From Lucifuga dentata (lineage: Eukaryota; Chordata; Actinopteri; Ophidiiformes; Bythitidae), in NCBI GenBank assembly GCA_014773175.1, contig VXCM01002113.1, positions 176,649-240,648 on the forward strand: a stretch of DNA of 64,000 nt, written 5' to 3'. Below, piece by piece: positions 1-63,937 of this stretch. Every line of letters begins with the position of its first letter. The first letter of the stretch is position 1. Position numbers and translations under genes: made by a program. Under the pieces are notes generated by a model. The model did not search any database. It was given only the letters and a program-made list of their open reading frames with translations, and was not told the DNA's origin.

Positions 1-1015
1 CTGACTAGAACTGAGTCAGACCGGCCATGTCTCTGGCCACATCAGTGGCTGGATAATGTCTTCCTGCAGTGGGGAACTTGGCCTCAGACAGCAGCATATC
101 TCTCAACCCACAATAGCTACGTTCGTGTTTCAGGCTTTAATGCCCAAATCTGATTTTTTTTTTTTTTTTTTNTTTTTTTTTTTTTTTTGGCAGATACCAC
201 TTTTTTTTTGTCTTTAAGGTTCACATTAGTGTTTGTTAGTGGCCTGTATGTGACACCAGTGTGAATACAGCTCGGCTCTAAAAGGGTCATGCATGCACAC
301 ATTTAAAAACAACCAATACATCAATCAATAAAAATAACATGACCCGCATGTGCTTATGAATAACAAAAGATGTTATTTGTCAGACAGTCAAATAATAAAA
401 ATGGAACCATTCTCAGTCATTTCTCATGCCATTTCTTTGAAAACGGGACATTTGATATGCTCCCTCCAGTTTAACTTGAATTGAACCTTGACCGTTCTTA
501 CAGTGTTACAGACATGAATCAGATCTAGGACCACATATGCAAGTGGCCCATTTAATATGAAAAATCAGATTTGGTTTGTTCAGAAAATTCTGATCTGTCA
601 CATCTTAGGTCTTGGGCCACTTTAGCCTGTTATGTAAACTTAACAATTGACCACAATTTCTACGTGATGAGACAGGGAGGGTGTGAAAAATAGAATTACT
701 GCATAAGTAGAACATGAGGGTTCGGTGTTATCACAGGTAAATGTTTGTTTCATACATGCTGCAGGCTTTAGCCATGAGCCTACTCATCCTCTCTGGTCCC
801 TAACTCCCCAATCTCCGAAAACAAGAAAGCACACATGGGTCCTATTGTACTGACAAGAAGAAGTCAAAGTACAGCTGTGCAGGATATGAGGCAGAGATAT
901 AATCTAATAATACTTTAATACAAAACATTTTGATGGGGNACTATAATGACTTTCCTCTCACATTTGAGGATGTATTTTACAAGGCAGACACAATCCAAAC
1001 TAATGATCTGCTTAC
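1..1015 (-). other. map7d1 intron sequence, no exon recognised
   Basis: Downstream intron of map7d1. Contains a T run interrupted by one N (154-188) and another N at 939. No convincing coding exon or polyadenylation site is seen. Confidence 0.6.
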
Positions 1016-35507
<34,492 letters not shown>

Positions 35508-35950
35508 TATTTTGTTCATTCAAACATGCGGGTTTGGGCTCTTCCTCTCCGACACTCCTCTCATTCCTCAGGCAGAATAAGGGGAAACTTGGTTCAGTCA
35601 CTCCACTTGCGCCCGATGTCCAAAAAGAACCGGACTGGGAACAGATCGACGAGGAATAAGAGTAGACCCCCCAAAAAAACATAAACAAACAAAACAAAAC
35701 AAAAAAATCCAGCGTGGAGTTGCAGCCTATTGACTACGGATTCTCATGGGCAAAGTTAAATATATAAAGTGTTTATGGGGATTTTGGGGGAAAAGAAAGC
35801 AAGGGATGAGTGAATTAAGTTTCCCAGTCTGACACACCAGCTGATGCTCTGCTCGTCATGCGGACGTCCCACACTGGCTTCCAGATCGGACTGTACCATT
35901 GTACCAACAGTGGGGGAGATCTACTACTGTTATAAATATAGTATAATTCC
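35508..35950 (-). promoter_or_regulatory. map7d1: map7d1 5' UTR and candidate promoter
   Basis: The region just upstream of the start codon is richer in CG dinucleotides than its surroundings. An in-frame stop lies seven codons before the chosen ATG, so the protein cannot extend further in this exon. A TATA-like stretch (minus strand CTTTATATATTT, about 35,757-35,769) would imply a 5' UTR of about 220 nt. The transcription start is not determined. Confidence 0.3.
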
Positions 35951-38649
35951 TCAAATATTAGCTTTTCTTTTAAAGACACAAATCTGAGTAACTTTTATTG
36001 ATGATATGTTACAACGTTATGACATAACCCATACAGGAAAGTAAAATACTTAATGTGGAAAAAAAAAAACACTCACCCCTTCCTGATTGGTTCCTTCTAC
36101 TTTAAAACTACAATGCCCACTCTTGGAGTTCAGTTTTAATACAGAAGCCAAAGTCCCAAAAGTGTCTTTGGAAAACATATGTTTGATCATTTTTGCATGT
36201 TTCATGTTTTCCTGCATTAATACGCTACTCAAAAATTAAAGGCACAAAGAGTATAGTGAGTTATGGTCATTTATTTTCTGTACTATGGCCATATCATTTA
36301 GAAAAACTGAACTAAAATCTGTTAGAATTTAGATGCAACATGAATATAAATTGTAATATAAATATTATAAATAATAATATAAATAATATATAACAAATAT
36401 AAATGCATTGTAGCATTGGGTTTGTTATATCATTTAAGAAAATATTAATATTGCTGTTACTTGCAGCAATAATAGGGCAGGTGTATTACCAAATGATAGA
36501 CATAGTTTTATAATCAAGTTTCCTGGAATTGCTGTAATCACAAATTACACCAGTATGTAAGAATTTCATCTTTTTTTCAAGCCAACATAAACATCAACCC
36601 AAATCACATTTTACCCTGTAAGATTAATTTACTATAGTATTTCAAATGAATAGTTTACCATCATCATATATCATGCTCTTGCCACATAAATGTGGGAACC
36701 AGAAAGAGTCACAATAAAATAATTTCAGGCAATAATTAAAAACCCTCATGAGTTTCTTTTTAATAAGAAACCCAAAGGGAACAGTTCTGCAGCTTCTAAA
36801 CAATTAAATAATGTGGAAAATGCAAATGTATGCAGTGTATGAAGAGGAAAAAAAGTGAAATAGTCACTAAAGGTACCTAGTAAAATGACTAGATCTAGGG
36901 GTGGTGTCAGAATAATTACAGATTAAGTTAAACCAGCATTTTCATTGGCTGATTTATTAGTATCTGATGTTAATGATTTGTTTAAATAACTAATTTTACA
37001 ACTACATAATTTCAGTATGATGAGAACAATAGATTTCAGTCTGGTTTTTGTTTTGGATGTGTTTGGTGTCAAACAGTCCTCACAAGACTGAGTAATATTT
37101 AAAATTATATATTAAACAACTTCAGAGCATACAACTTAAATCTATCTTTGTTTCCTTAATGAAATAGGAAAAGTTATGTAACAGTCCACCGGAGTGTCTT
37201 CTCTTCTACCACCTGTGGATCTATCAAAGCATCTGCCAAGGTGGGGGCTGGGCCAGGGGCTGATCGGCACACTTGAGAGGGGACATCCCTTCACCCTAAA
37301 AAGGACCCCAGTGGGGTTCCTTTGTGCAGCTGTTGAGTTGTGTTAGCCAAACCCCCAAGAGCCACCTGTCATTGCAACTGGAAAGTGGGGGATGTTGAAG
37401 GGGGGTGGGGGTTGGGTTTGCTTGAGTGTGCGTGGTTGGTTGATTGTTGCAGAATAGAAGCTAAAAGATTAATGTTTAATGTCTCACAAAGTCTGCTGAT
37501 ATTTCCGAGCACATTCATCCTCTTTGAATTTTCTTAATTTCACTAATGCATTCAGACTGTGGCTCAAATATTTTGTGTTGTTAAAGATCCCAGACCCCTG
37601 AAGTCATTAACATCCAAAGCAGTTTAAATTGGATCACTGATAAGTAGCATTTCATTTTCTTGAGAAGATAAAGCAGTTAAGACTTAATTTTTCACTCCTT
37701 TCAAGTCACCAAAGACTGGATAAGAGCAGGAAATGCCTTCAAGTGCTAATCACAGATCACAAACCAAATTAATATAAACTTTTGCCTAGAAAAAAAAATT
37801 CAGTTCATTTAATCTCTTTTGAGAAAATTAAAGGATCTATTTTTAAAATTTACTCAAGATCACACAATCGTGTGTTGCTGTGGAGTTCTCTTTTTTAACA
37901 AACACATTTTAACTGTAATTAGTTATTCAGAGCATCTGGAAAAACTTGGTGTTTTAGATTGTTGTTAAGTCAACGGCAATACAAATTCAATACAGCCTGC
38001 TGACTTTTCATAATGAAAGTCACCCAGTTTTGACATTTTATTGTGAAATATATACAGGAAATGTTTAGATTTATTAACTGTACCTTAATTAGGCCTTACA
38101 TGGAAATGTCCAAGTTAAGCTGGAGATAAACCATCAAATCATGGTGGTTCATGGTAAATTAATTTGCAATCAATTAATTGTGAATCTTGAGAATCTGAAT
38201 TCCTAATCATTCAATTACTTTTTTGTTGTTGTTGATTATTACTTCATGTTTGCAAATACATGCAAAAACCTCTCCTTTTACAGATTGTTTCATAATCTTC
38301 TTAGTGGGGTTCTCTTAAATGTTTTGGTTCTTATAAAACAAGATTAAAAAACTCTAACAAACTTTATGTACTTTATTCACAGTCTTACATTCCCAAACCC
38401 CACCCCTTCCTCAAGGCTGGACTTTGTCAGGTGACCATATGGCCTAAACCAACAGAGAGGGCACTCATGTATATACACAAATAAACTTTGTCAAATATAT
38501 ATACATATTTACACAACTCTGAAAAGATATGTAAATAATCAACTATTAAATTGGTCATTATAGAAAAATGTAAAGTTTTAGGACAAATTTTTCTTTAAAA
38601 ATAGGAATATACCTCACCCTTCCTCAATCAATCATGGTGAAGCCAGACC

Positions 38650-38709
38650 GTATAAATATGTTGGCTCTTACTTCAGTCTTATCACTCATGCCTGGATCTC
38701 CAGAACAGG
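38650..38709 (+). promoter_or_regulatory. Candidate TATA promoter, short leader exon and splice donor, gene unknown
   Basis: A clean TATAAATA box sits on the plus strand, followed about 30 bases later by a pyrimidine-rich stretch and then CCAGAACAG|GTAGGA, a good donor. The next about 450 bases are markedly T- and G-rich on this strand, as is common in transcribed strands. No coding exon was found downstream, so this may be a non-coding transcript, a decayed gene or chance. Confidence 0.25.
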
Positions 38710-39120
38710 TAGGACCAATGCTTTACTGTGTTGCTGCTGCACTCATTAGCATTAGCTTTTTTACAGTCTAGTTGCTGCTCCTTAGGGTTGACACCAACAG
38801 CTTTTGTTTGTTGAACTTTTAAGGTTTTGCTTTAAGTTCTGGGTTTAGTCGATAAATGGTTGTTTTGGGTATGTTTGAGTTTCTGTGTGTGAAGGGGCTC
38901 GAACTTTGGCTCATATGGTTTTGTCTTAGTTGTGAACATGCATGCTAACCTGCCGGTGTTCTGTGGTTGTTGTGCTGCTTGATTGTTAACTGGTACTTTA
39001 GCAACACTTTAATTTTGCTTGTGTTGTGTTGCTGGGCTGTGTCATGCTGGTTTTTGAAGAGCACTTTAAAAATATTAAATGCTATGAGCACACATTCTGT
39101 CGCTATGCTACACTATGCTG

Positions 39121-39176
39121 CTGCTGGGTAAATGCTACAATATGATGCTGCTGGGTAAATGCTACGATATGATGTT
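39121..39176. repeat. 28-bp tandem duplication
   Basis: Two copies of CTGCTGGGTAAATGCTAC(A/G)ATATGATG differing at one base. Confidence 0.9.
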
Positions 39177-40185
39177 CTAAAGAAATGTGGTTTAGATTTG
39201 CTGGCTCTTGTCCAAGAACAAATTTACCAAATATAGAAGAATCAAGTTGCAGATTTTATAATTAAAATACATTTCATATAACAAGCTTTACAATTTTCTA
39301 ATCATTAAACTGCAGAAATCGACCTTCCTAAACCTTTGCACTTACAATGTCACTTTTCAGGTTTTTAGGGTTAACCCTAACCCTAGCTCTCCAAGATGGA
39401 TGCAGATAGTGGAAAATAACTCAGTTGGTCCCCATAAGTTTGCCTCAGATGTGATTAAGTGTTGCATGTCTTCAGAAAGGTCTGCAGACTCTAAAACTGA
39501 CTCTACTTTCTAGTTTCCGTTCGTGGGCTTACAATCATCTGTGTCTTTTTAAAGTTTGTATATACAACCTGTGACCCTGTATCATCTCCATTAGCAAAAC
39601 ACTTGTGTGAGCGCCCTGCAGACAGGAAGTGAAGGGACACCCTCCTCTTTTCTCAGCACTCAATAAAAGACTCGATTTTGGAGCTGCAGCTGCACTCCTC
39701 ACTTACACACAGAGTAGTGATTGAAACACAGATCCTCACGTGCACGCACACAGACACACACACACACCTCGTCTCATTAAACTGCCACTGATCGCTTTAA
39801 GCAGCTCATGACTTGAAATTGGCAGGTGTTCATTCTGATGGGAACAAGGTACAGTCCAACAATGGCAGAATAAAGCAAACATCCACGTGAAACCCAAGTG
39901 CATAGGGGTGAAAAGAGTGCTAGAATATCCAATTAACTATATTACACATGCACACCATTCTGACTGTAACCATTTCAGTATAAATATGCTCTAAAAATAA
40001 ATTAAAATTAAAATGTATTAATTAATTAAAGGAAAACCAAAGAAACTAACTACAGTATAACACAGCAGGGGGAAACTTGGATGAGAAGCATGGGGGTTAC
40101 ATATATTTTAAAATTAGAAATAATGACTTGGCTGGAATAAAAGCCTGCTTCTCTTTCTGCAGTTGAGTAAAAAAAAAAAAAAAAA

Positions 40186-40975
40186 AAAGGGACCTACCAT
40201 TATTTGAGCATTGACAGTACACTCATAAGGAAGGAGACAGATGCTGGTCTATGGGGATTTTGCTGAAAATGGATTAACAGTGACAAAACATAATCATGGG
40301 ATCTTTTTAGGATACTTTACCTTCGAAACAATGGTAAGATCACATATTTATCCATATTTTAGCTGTGTTTTGGTCAGCGGTTTGACAACATTATTAAATG
40401 TGTATTTTTTTTTAATTTTTTTTTTAAAGGCTGGGTCATCCCGCAGAACCTGGGTGAGGGTCTTCATTTACCTGGCGGGCCACCCAAGTTTCCTGAAAGC
40501 CTATGTATGGGAAACACTGCTATGAAAGTGCTGCAACACCACTGTGCACACCGTGTGAAAACTTATTTGGGGTACTGTCTCTTTAAGAGTCTCTCTCTCC
40601 GAAAAAGCAAGGTCTGTTCTGATTGAAAAGCTGCATCATGACTCAGCTGGCAACACCCATGAACTGGGAAACAGATGCTGGTCAAACATACTCCCTAGCT
40701 TTGTATTTTGTGGGTGTGACTAACCATGAGTTAGACACACCCACAACATTTTAATAGTCATGTCAATTAAAATGTGTTATATGATGATGTAAACATGTTA
40801 TGGAAGTAATCTAATAATCAAAGTTTTCAGGGCAGTTCAAGACCTATGGGTTTGCTTTACTGGACACTTTTCTATAAGCGTGAACCTCAAGTTTTGCAAT
40901 TTTGACAATGTTTGACTTATTCCCTTATAAAATGATTGAAAATAATAATAATAAAAAAGCACAATATAAGTAACA
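40186..40975 (+). mobile_element. Dispersed repeat family D, copy 1
   Basis: Left end AGGGACCTACCATTAT. The inner part (40,515-40,975) matches 60,555-60,965 at many points, e.g. GACCTATGGGTTTGCTTTAC and CCTCAAGTTTTGCAATTTTG. The 94-codon ORF inside has no recognised protein similarity. Confidence 0.6.
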
Positions 40976-43969
40976 TCAAATATTAAATAATAAGTGTCAT
41001 TTTTCCAGGCTTAGGAAAAAACTCAAATCTCTTTTACTTTTTTGCTCCAAGGAACATGATCAACACCACAATAAGTCTAGAGGTCAGCTCTTGTGAATAG
41101 CGAGAGTAACCCTGTGCCTCATAATGAAATAACAATAGCAGGAATGTTCAGAATGTCCCCAGAGAACATACACCCAGCCTACGTTACAGACTGTTGAATA
41201 CACTATCTCTGCTTTTTGCAAATGCTAGCATTTTAAGCAGCAGGGATGGGGTGACATAAGAATATGAGGCTAATCAACTGCAGTGGATGTGCTGCTGAAT
41301 ATGTTTGTTTGCAGTTCCATAATGTATTGTTTGCAAAGCCGTTTATCCAAACTGATTTTGTACATTTGCAGTGTCTCTCGCTGCGTTTTCAGTTTATGTT
41401 TGAGTTTCAGGAAGCAAAAATCACGTGTTGTCCTTTGGTAAATCACTGCCTCGACTTAGTGGGGTCAAAGGTCATCTTCACCTGCAAGGAGGGCTGTAGA
41501 ATCATCTAATTTATGATCATGTTGTCTTTTGTTTCCTGTGCTGTGATTTAATCACGTCACAGTGTAAAATAAGTGTGGAATCACAGGCAGAGAGATGGAG
41601 TGTGGGAGAGTGGGTTGTTTCTTTGTGTTTCTCTCTGGGGTGCTGGGAAAAAGTCTGAATTATCTGAATTATGTCTCATCAGGGCCTGGGGATTGTATCA
41701 TTAGTTAGAAGGTTTGGAGACGTCTTAGGCTCCATTTCCAGGATAAAAAGCTGGAGATTTAATTTTGGATGTTGCATGTTTTAGATATGACATCATTAAA
41801 TTTCAGCTAAATGTTGAGCTCCATTATATTAAGTCTACACTAGGCAAAATTTAATGTAGCTGGTGGCTCGGATAGCTGAGGTACATGTCAGCGACATTCT
41901 GTGTTTAAATCTATTTTAGGATGTTTTGTGTGTGTGTGTCATCCTATTTTTTTTCCCTTAGTCTTTTCTGTCTTTCTATCTGTCATATCTATAGAAATAG
42001 ATACCCACCAAAATACTTAACCCTCTAAGTTATTTTTGCATTTTTTTTTTTTTATTTGTTTCTCTGACTTTGGCTTCCGTTTTCATTTAAAAAATTCCAT
42101 TGCAAAATCTTGAACTGGAAATACCTATAAATTTGGGCTTGTGAAAGTCTTGCAGGTTGTACCATTTTCTGCTGTTTTGATCCAGCAGGTCACTGCTTTC
42201 AAGCGATAAGAAATCAATCAATCCTATAATTTTCTCTTAGAGATTTGTTTGATATTTTATCTAGAATTAAGAACTGACAAAAAAAAAAAAAAAAAAAAAA
42301 ATCAAACTTTCTAGAATGAAGTGTGGACAACTACCTGTGACTTTGAAAGAGTTGGAATATGCTGTCAGTGGTCCTAACAGGCTAAAACAAAAAATGATGC
42401 TTCAACAAGGCAGAGCATTCCATGTCCTATATGTTAATTTTTCCTCTGCAAATGAAATTCTTTAATGAGGTACATGTGTTCACTTGTCTACTCATGAAAA
42501 CTGACAAATTCAAAACAGCAGTGAGCAAAAACTTCATCCAAGGTCAGTCAAGAAGAAAGAGCACAGGTAAGATAAAGTGAAGTTTCATTATTTAAACCAG
42601 TCTGCATGTTGAACACACAGAGTCCTGCTCTAATTCATAATAAAAATAGCAGTTACACTCCACAGCACTGCTAAAAGAAGCTAATTGCATTGCCTTGCCT
42701 TAAACACTTTTTCCTGGCCTCTCAAACAACAGGTGGTGTTACCAGGGGCTCATTTCCCCATAGCTCATAGTTCTGCTGTCCTAGAGATTTGAACAGGCCT
42801 GATGGATTCAGTCACAATACAGCGACACAGTATTAACCATTAAACTGCTTTTTACTCATTTTTATTCCTGTTTGTCTCTGTTTTTTCTCTCTCCCTCTTG
42901 GTGATCTTTCTTCTTCTCTTGGTGAACTTCTAGAAATAAATACACGTTAGTGAACTCCTAAAAAAGAGGACTGGTGGTGGCTCATCCACACGCACACACA
43001 CACACACACACATTCGCATATGCACAAGCATACGATTGTCTATTGCAAGATTAAATTGTGTATACTCAATGGTGTGTGCCAGTCTTGCACACACCAGAAC
43101 TATATATAGAGACAGGTGAAAAGAAAGAAAGAAAGGAAAAAAACAAGGGCTCATTTGCCATCTTCCATGAGGAATGTGATTCCACAGCAAGATGTCTGAA
43201 ACAGCATTCAGCCTGGCAGACAATGACGTAATTGACTAAAACGTGCTATTTGTTAGAAACAGGGCCAAACACGTGGAGTTGGTTCCTCTCCGCTCACCCC
43301 TGGGGCCCCTCGGTATTCTTTTCCTTCTCTCTCTCTCTCTCACAGACACACGGCCCCTCCACCTTCCTTCTGCTCCACCGCACTCCCTGTTTATGAGCGC
43401 ATGAATCGTTCTATTTCACTATACCCACCACCAATCCCACAACCGCTTCAATAATAGGAGTCTCCCTCAGTGCTTTCATTTCCATGACAACCCACAGTGA
43501 GGGGAGAGAGAGAGAGGCGGGGGGAGGAAAAATGTGAATGAGAGGGTGGGAGAGCCTTCCCTTGACCTCTGGTTCTATTTGAAAGGAGGGAAATCTTCAC
43601 TATAGCGCTGAGGTTAAACTGGCCAATCGAGAAGAACAGCAGCACCGCTGGTCATTGTGCTGAGGCTGTAAGCTGTACTCGAAAGCTGCAAGAGAAGGGA
43701 ATGGCCGCTAGTTGTTACTGATCACTTACTAGCATGGAGCAACCTTCGTTTTACAATTAGAAGTGCAAACTGCAAATTATATTTTATCTGTGTGCAAAAG
43801 CATCTGTTTCTTTTGCCACCTCATTAATGTCAGTCCTATTACAAATTATTGATTTAATGTCGTGCACGGGTGGATGTCAGAGTGACACATGCATCAAAAC
43901 CAAACAAAGGGTGAAAGGTCTAAGATTAGAAAGGAAACCCCTGTGAAGCTTCATCACATGCACATACGC

Positions 43970-43973
43970 ACAG

Positions 43974-44004
<31 letters not shown>
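43970..44004. repeat. (CA)n microsatellite
   Basis: Intergenic run of CA units. A shorter CA run lies at 47,268-47,290. Confidence 0.93.
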
Positions 44005-44006
<2 letters not shown>

Positions 44007-45004
44007 TATGCGCATAAGATTAGTTGTGTTTCAATTCAATTTGTGGGATTACAGTCAGGATTAATTCTATGCTGAGTGGCGAAGGGAGATTTTTATCCAA
44101 CAGCAGCTATTGTAGTGGTCCCATGTGTCAATGCCATTTCTAGCCTGCACTAGCTGGCATGTTCGCCATCCGATTATTCTTTGGACTTTTTGATGACCTC
44201 TTGAGGAATTTGTATATCAAATCTATTTATGACAACTCGTGCATGCAAACAGATACTGACAAGCCATATTTACACTGTGGCGTTATCCAGGACTGGAGTG
44301 TACTATTTATATACAGGTCAAGATTCCAACACAGTGAAGCCTTATCACCACCCTGGGGAGTGACAGCAATGCAAAGAATGTCCTCACACACAGCTGTCAT
44401 ATGATCATTCTGCACACACACATGCCCACACTGTAAAATACTGTCTGGTAGGAAGGAAGAGGTGTACCAGTTTAGGAAGGCAATAATGAAGAGAATGGCC
44501 TGACCTGGTAAATGTGTGTATAAACGAGTGTGTAAGCACAGGCATGTTAGCATACGAGTGCATGCTTCATGAGCTGTAAGAGCTCATTAATAGAAGCAAC
44601 TCAGTAAGATGTTAATGAGCTTGTTTTAGGTAATGATATGTAGTTAAAAATAATAAGCTGCTTATTAACAAGCTATTTACATAAGTGTTATGGCTCTTAA
44701 AATGTGACAATGTTTAAAAGTGAGTATTGGCTACTACTACTTTAAAAGGCAGGACAAAAACTACTTTCACTTTTTTTTTTTTTAAATCCAGTTTTAACCT
44801 AGAGTGACATACCTCAATAAAGGAGGAATAGGACTAAAGCAGTATTTATGTTTTTTATCCACATCTGGACAAAATTGCACTTATCAATAGTCTATTGTCG
44901 GATAAATATGCCTGATTTTTTCATTGACATAGACGTATAACTTTGAAGAAATTGACGAAAGTATTGAACAACAGCCTATACAGTGTTAAAGAATCATTTA
45001 AATA

Positions 45005-45175
45005 ATTCCTGGATCTGGATTGGAACCAAAATGTGATGGATTCTTTCCTGGGCCATGCCCCACCCTTCCTGCAACTTTTGTCACAATCGATTCTGAACTA
45101 ACAACCAAACAAAGAAACAAGGCAACCGAGCAGCCAATCGACACAGATGAAAACACAACCTCCTTGTCTGAAAAA
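45005..45175 (-). repeat. GGTT-type dispersed repeat, reverse copy
   Basis: Reverse complement of the element at 27,463: read on the minus strand it starts CAAGGAGGTTGTGTTTTCAT, followed by TTTGGTTGTTAGTTC and ..GGGTGGGGCATGGCCC... Confidence 0.6.
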
Positions 45176-45336
45176 TAAAAAAATAAAAATAAATAAATAA
45201 ATAAAATAAAAAATTAGATGAGACACTGTAAAATCTTTAGCTTGCCACTAGTGAGATAAACTACTTGAGCGTCAAAACAAAGTATTGAATGACTACATTT
45301 TACAATACGATAGAAGTGAAACATTTCTGTCAGTGT

Positions 45337-45420
45337 AAAAAAAAAAAAAAAAAANAAAAAAAAAAAAAAAAAATAATAATAATTATAATAATAATAATAA
45401 TAATAATTATATATATATAT
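45337..45420. repeat. A run with N, then (ATA)n and (AT)n
   Basis: An A run broken by an N at 45,355, followed by AAT units and AT units. The N marks an assembly gap. Confidence 0.9.
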
Positions 45421-46707
45421 AGTTTTTCAATATGCTGCTCTACTTTCTCATAGCAGAAAATGAGTAACAGACTCATTGTACACCCTCATGGCTGCATTGT
45501 GAATTAAATCCTGCAAGGACCAGTCAAACTGATCTTAGAGTGTTCACTCTGCCCTTCCTCCTCTTTGATGTGAGGTGTACAGTGGTTGGGTCAAGGATAC
45601 TGAGGTGACCTGTCCTATGGGAGATTGCAAGGAAATTGATGAGCTCCATAATCCCTGAGGTTTCTGGGCCTCCTGGTGTCCTCAATCCCCCCATAACTGT
45701 GTCAACCCCCCCCCAGCAGTCCTCGTTATTCACCTATCAGTAGCTTAGCACTTCCAGACAGCACAGATACAGAGGATTTAGACAAGAAACAGAAAAGGGA
45801 TGAACTGAGGAAAATGAGATGATTTATCTCTAAACTAGACTAGCAATATACCTGTTTGCTCACTTCCTCCCACTCAAATAGGCACACTGGACTTACTGAA
45901 TGGAATACAAACACAGCTCTTTACACAGTTACAGCCAACTGTTTAAAATAACAAGACTGACTCATGTCCTCAGTGAGTGTTATGGATTTTGTAACATTAA
46001 TGAAGTAATATCCCTAATGGCCCTGCTCTGGAACATCAAATTAAATCTAACAAGTTTATCAAAACAATCAACTTCCTGTAATGTGTCCTCTTAAGTAGGA
46101 CTACTGTGAATACAAGGTGGTGATGACAATCTGGAAAAAGAAGCTGATATGTGCACAAATTTGCAGCTATCTCTTAACTTTATACAGTATTTGCAACAAC
46201 AACCCTTAATCAAACCCAACTCTAAATTTAAATCCAACCCTAAACTCAAAAGTCATGTATGTCTAAAACTCAAACATGTATACTGTAGGGTAACTAAATG
46301 ATAAAACAAACTCACAGATGGACACACACATATGCCTATGTACTGTAGTTGTTTCTAAGGTGGCATCAACTGTCTGAAATCAAATGAGAAAGGGGTGTGT
46401 GTGGAATTTAAAGGCTGCTCGATACTTCATCACTTCTCCCAGCCAACATCACAGCCTCAATATCTCCTCTCTCTCCTTGCTGCAAATAGCTGCATGCACA
46501 CAACAAGCCAGTCTGAGAAATTCCATTTTCCTGTTTATATGAATCAGTTTAAACTGAACACACAACATAACAAATCATCCATGCAGACGTTACCCTTAAA
46601 TACCCCTTAATAATAACTTAGGTCCTGCTAAGTTTAAAGTACAGCAAAACTGCATCATTAGACAGCAGAGCTTAATTTCCCTGTTTGCAGACAAATTCTT
46701 CTTAAAT

Positions 46708-46710
<3 letters not shown>

Positions 46711-46755
<45 letters not shown>

Positions 46756-46774
46756 NAAAAAAAAAAAAAAAAAA
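46711..46774. other. Assembly gap: T run, one N, A run
   Basis: A T run meets an A run across a single N at 46,756. The same arrangement occurs at 60,493-60,521 (N at 60,509). Two contigs ending in opposite homopolymers were apparently joined. Confidence 0.8.
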
Positions 46775-47045
46775 CGGAGGAAATTAGCATTAAACAACTA
46801 TACTGTCTTTGTCAAATTAGCATAAAATTGAAATTCTCCACAAAATTTGTTCTTTAAAAACCCAAAACACATTCACAGTTCAGCAGCCCCAACAAGGCAC
46901 CCATAATTGAAGCTGCTTTTTATGAGTCCCCTGCAAAGTCAGTTATGTTCATTCTTCCTCCTGTCTTCTAGATGGCACAGGGCCAGCCTGTCAATAAATT
47001 TGTCCTTTGGTGAACAGCATCAGCAGCTCAGCGTCTCCTCTTCCT

Positions 47046-63335
<16,290 letters not shown>

Positions 63336-63404
63336 CTGATGGAGGACAAAACATTAAACAGTGACAAACTAGCTTAGTTTGTTTACATTTGGTCTCAGTG
63401 GATC

Positions 63405-63937
63405 TTAAAGGACTATACCAGCGACTGTGCATGTTTGAGCCTAATATATTCAATTTTCATACATGTTACATTACTGACAGCCATTTCCCAAAGGATAAAT
63501 NTTTGAGCCTAATATATTCAATTTTCATACATGTTACATTACTGACAGCCATTTCCCAAAGGATAAATCAGCTTTCCTGATTTTTGATAAATGCAGGTCT
63601 TCTTTTGGGACTATATTCCCCAGTGGAGACATACATTCACTCCACGCTTTTTATTGCTCTTAAATGCTAAAATTAGAAAAAAACAAAAAACAAAAAAAAA
63701 AAAACCTGAATACATGTTCATGATGATGGATTACCTATCCCAAGAACATTTCAAGTATCAACAAGTTGATTTTAATAGCGTACCAGAATGAACTGAAACC
63801 AGTGGTGGTCTGGAAGATAGGGATATATATTTTTTTAAATTCACTGTTCCAGTAGTATGCTTTGGGAAATGATCATCAGTAATGTTACATGTATGAAAAT
63901 TGAACATGTTAGGCTCAAACATGCAGAATGGCTGGTC
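63405..63937 (+). mobile_element. MITE family A copy (with assembly duplication)
   Basis: The left end TTAAAGGACTATACCAGCGA is followed by the family body, including GAATGAACTGAAACCAGTGG. It contains a 67-nt exact direct repeat around an N (63,434-63,568). The right end is degraded and runs into another repeat. Confidence 0.75.

Larger units (their letters stand above)
35951..47045. other. Intergenic region between map7d1 and the map3k6 stop codon
   Basis: Between the map7d1 upstream region and the map3k6 stop. AT-rich, with repeat family D, A/T runs, CA repeats, one GGTT-type element and a candidate plus-strand promoter at 38,650. The end adjoining map3k6 holds its 3' UTR. No protein-coding exon is recognised. 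Confidence 0.6.

Noticed and set aside
1..75. Possible last map7d1 exon: phase-compatible AG then about 19 codons and a stop
   Set aside because: The acceptor tract is poor and the peptide (..TDVARDMAGLTQF) does not resemble the MAP7D1 C-terminus; likely chance.
39600..39780. Second possible promoter (CAATAAAAGACTCG followed by a CAGCTG-rich stretch)
   Set aside because: AATAAAAG is a weak TATA match and no exon or donor follows; less convincing than the 38,650 candidate.
40241..40525. 94-codon plus-strand ORF
   Set aside because: It lies within dispersed repeat family D and shows no recognisable protein motif.
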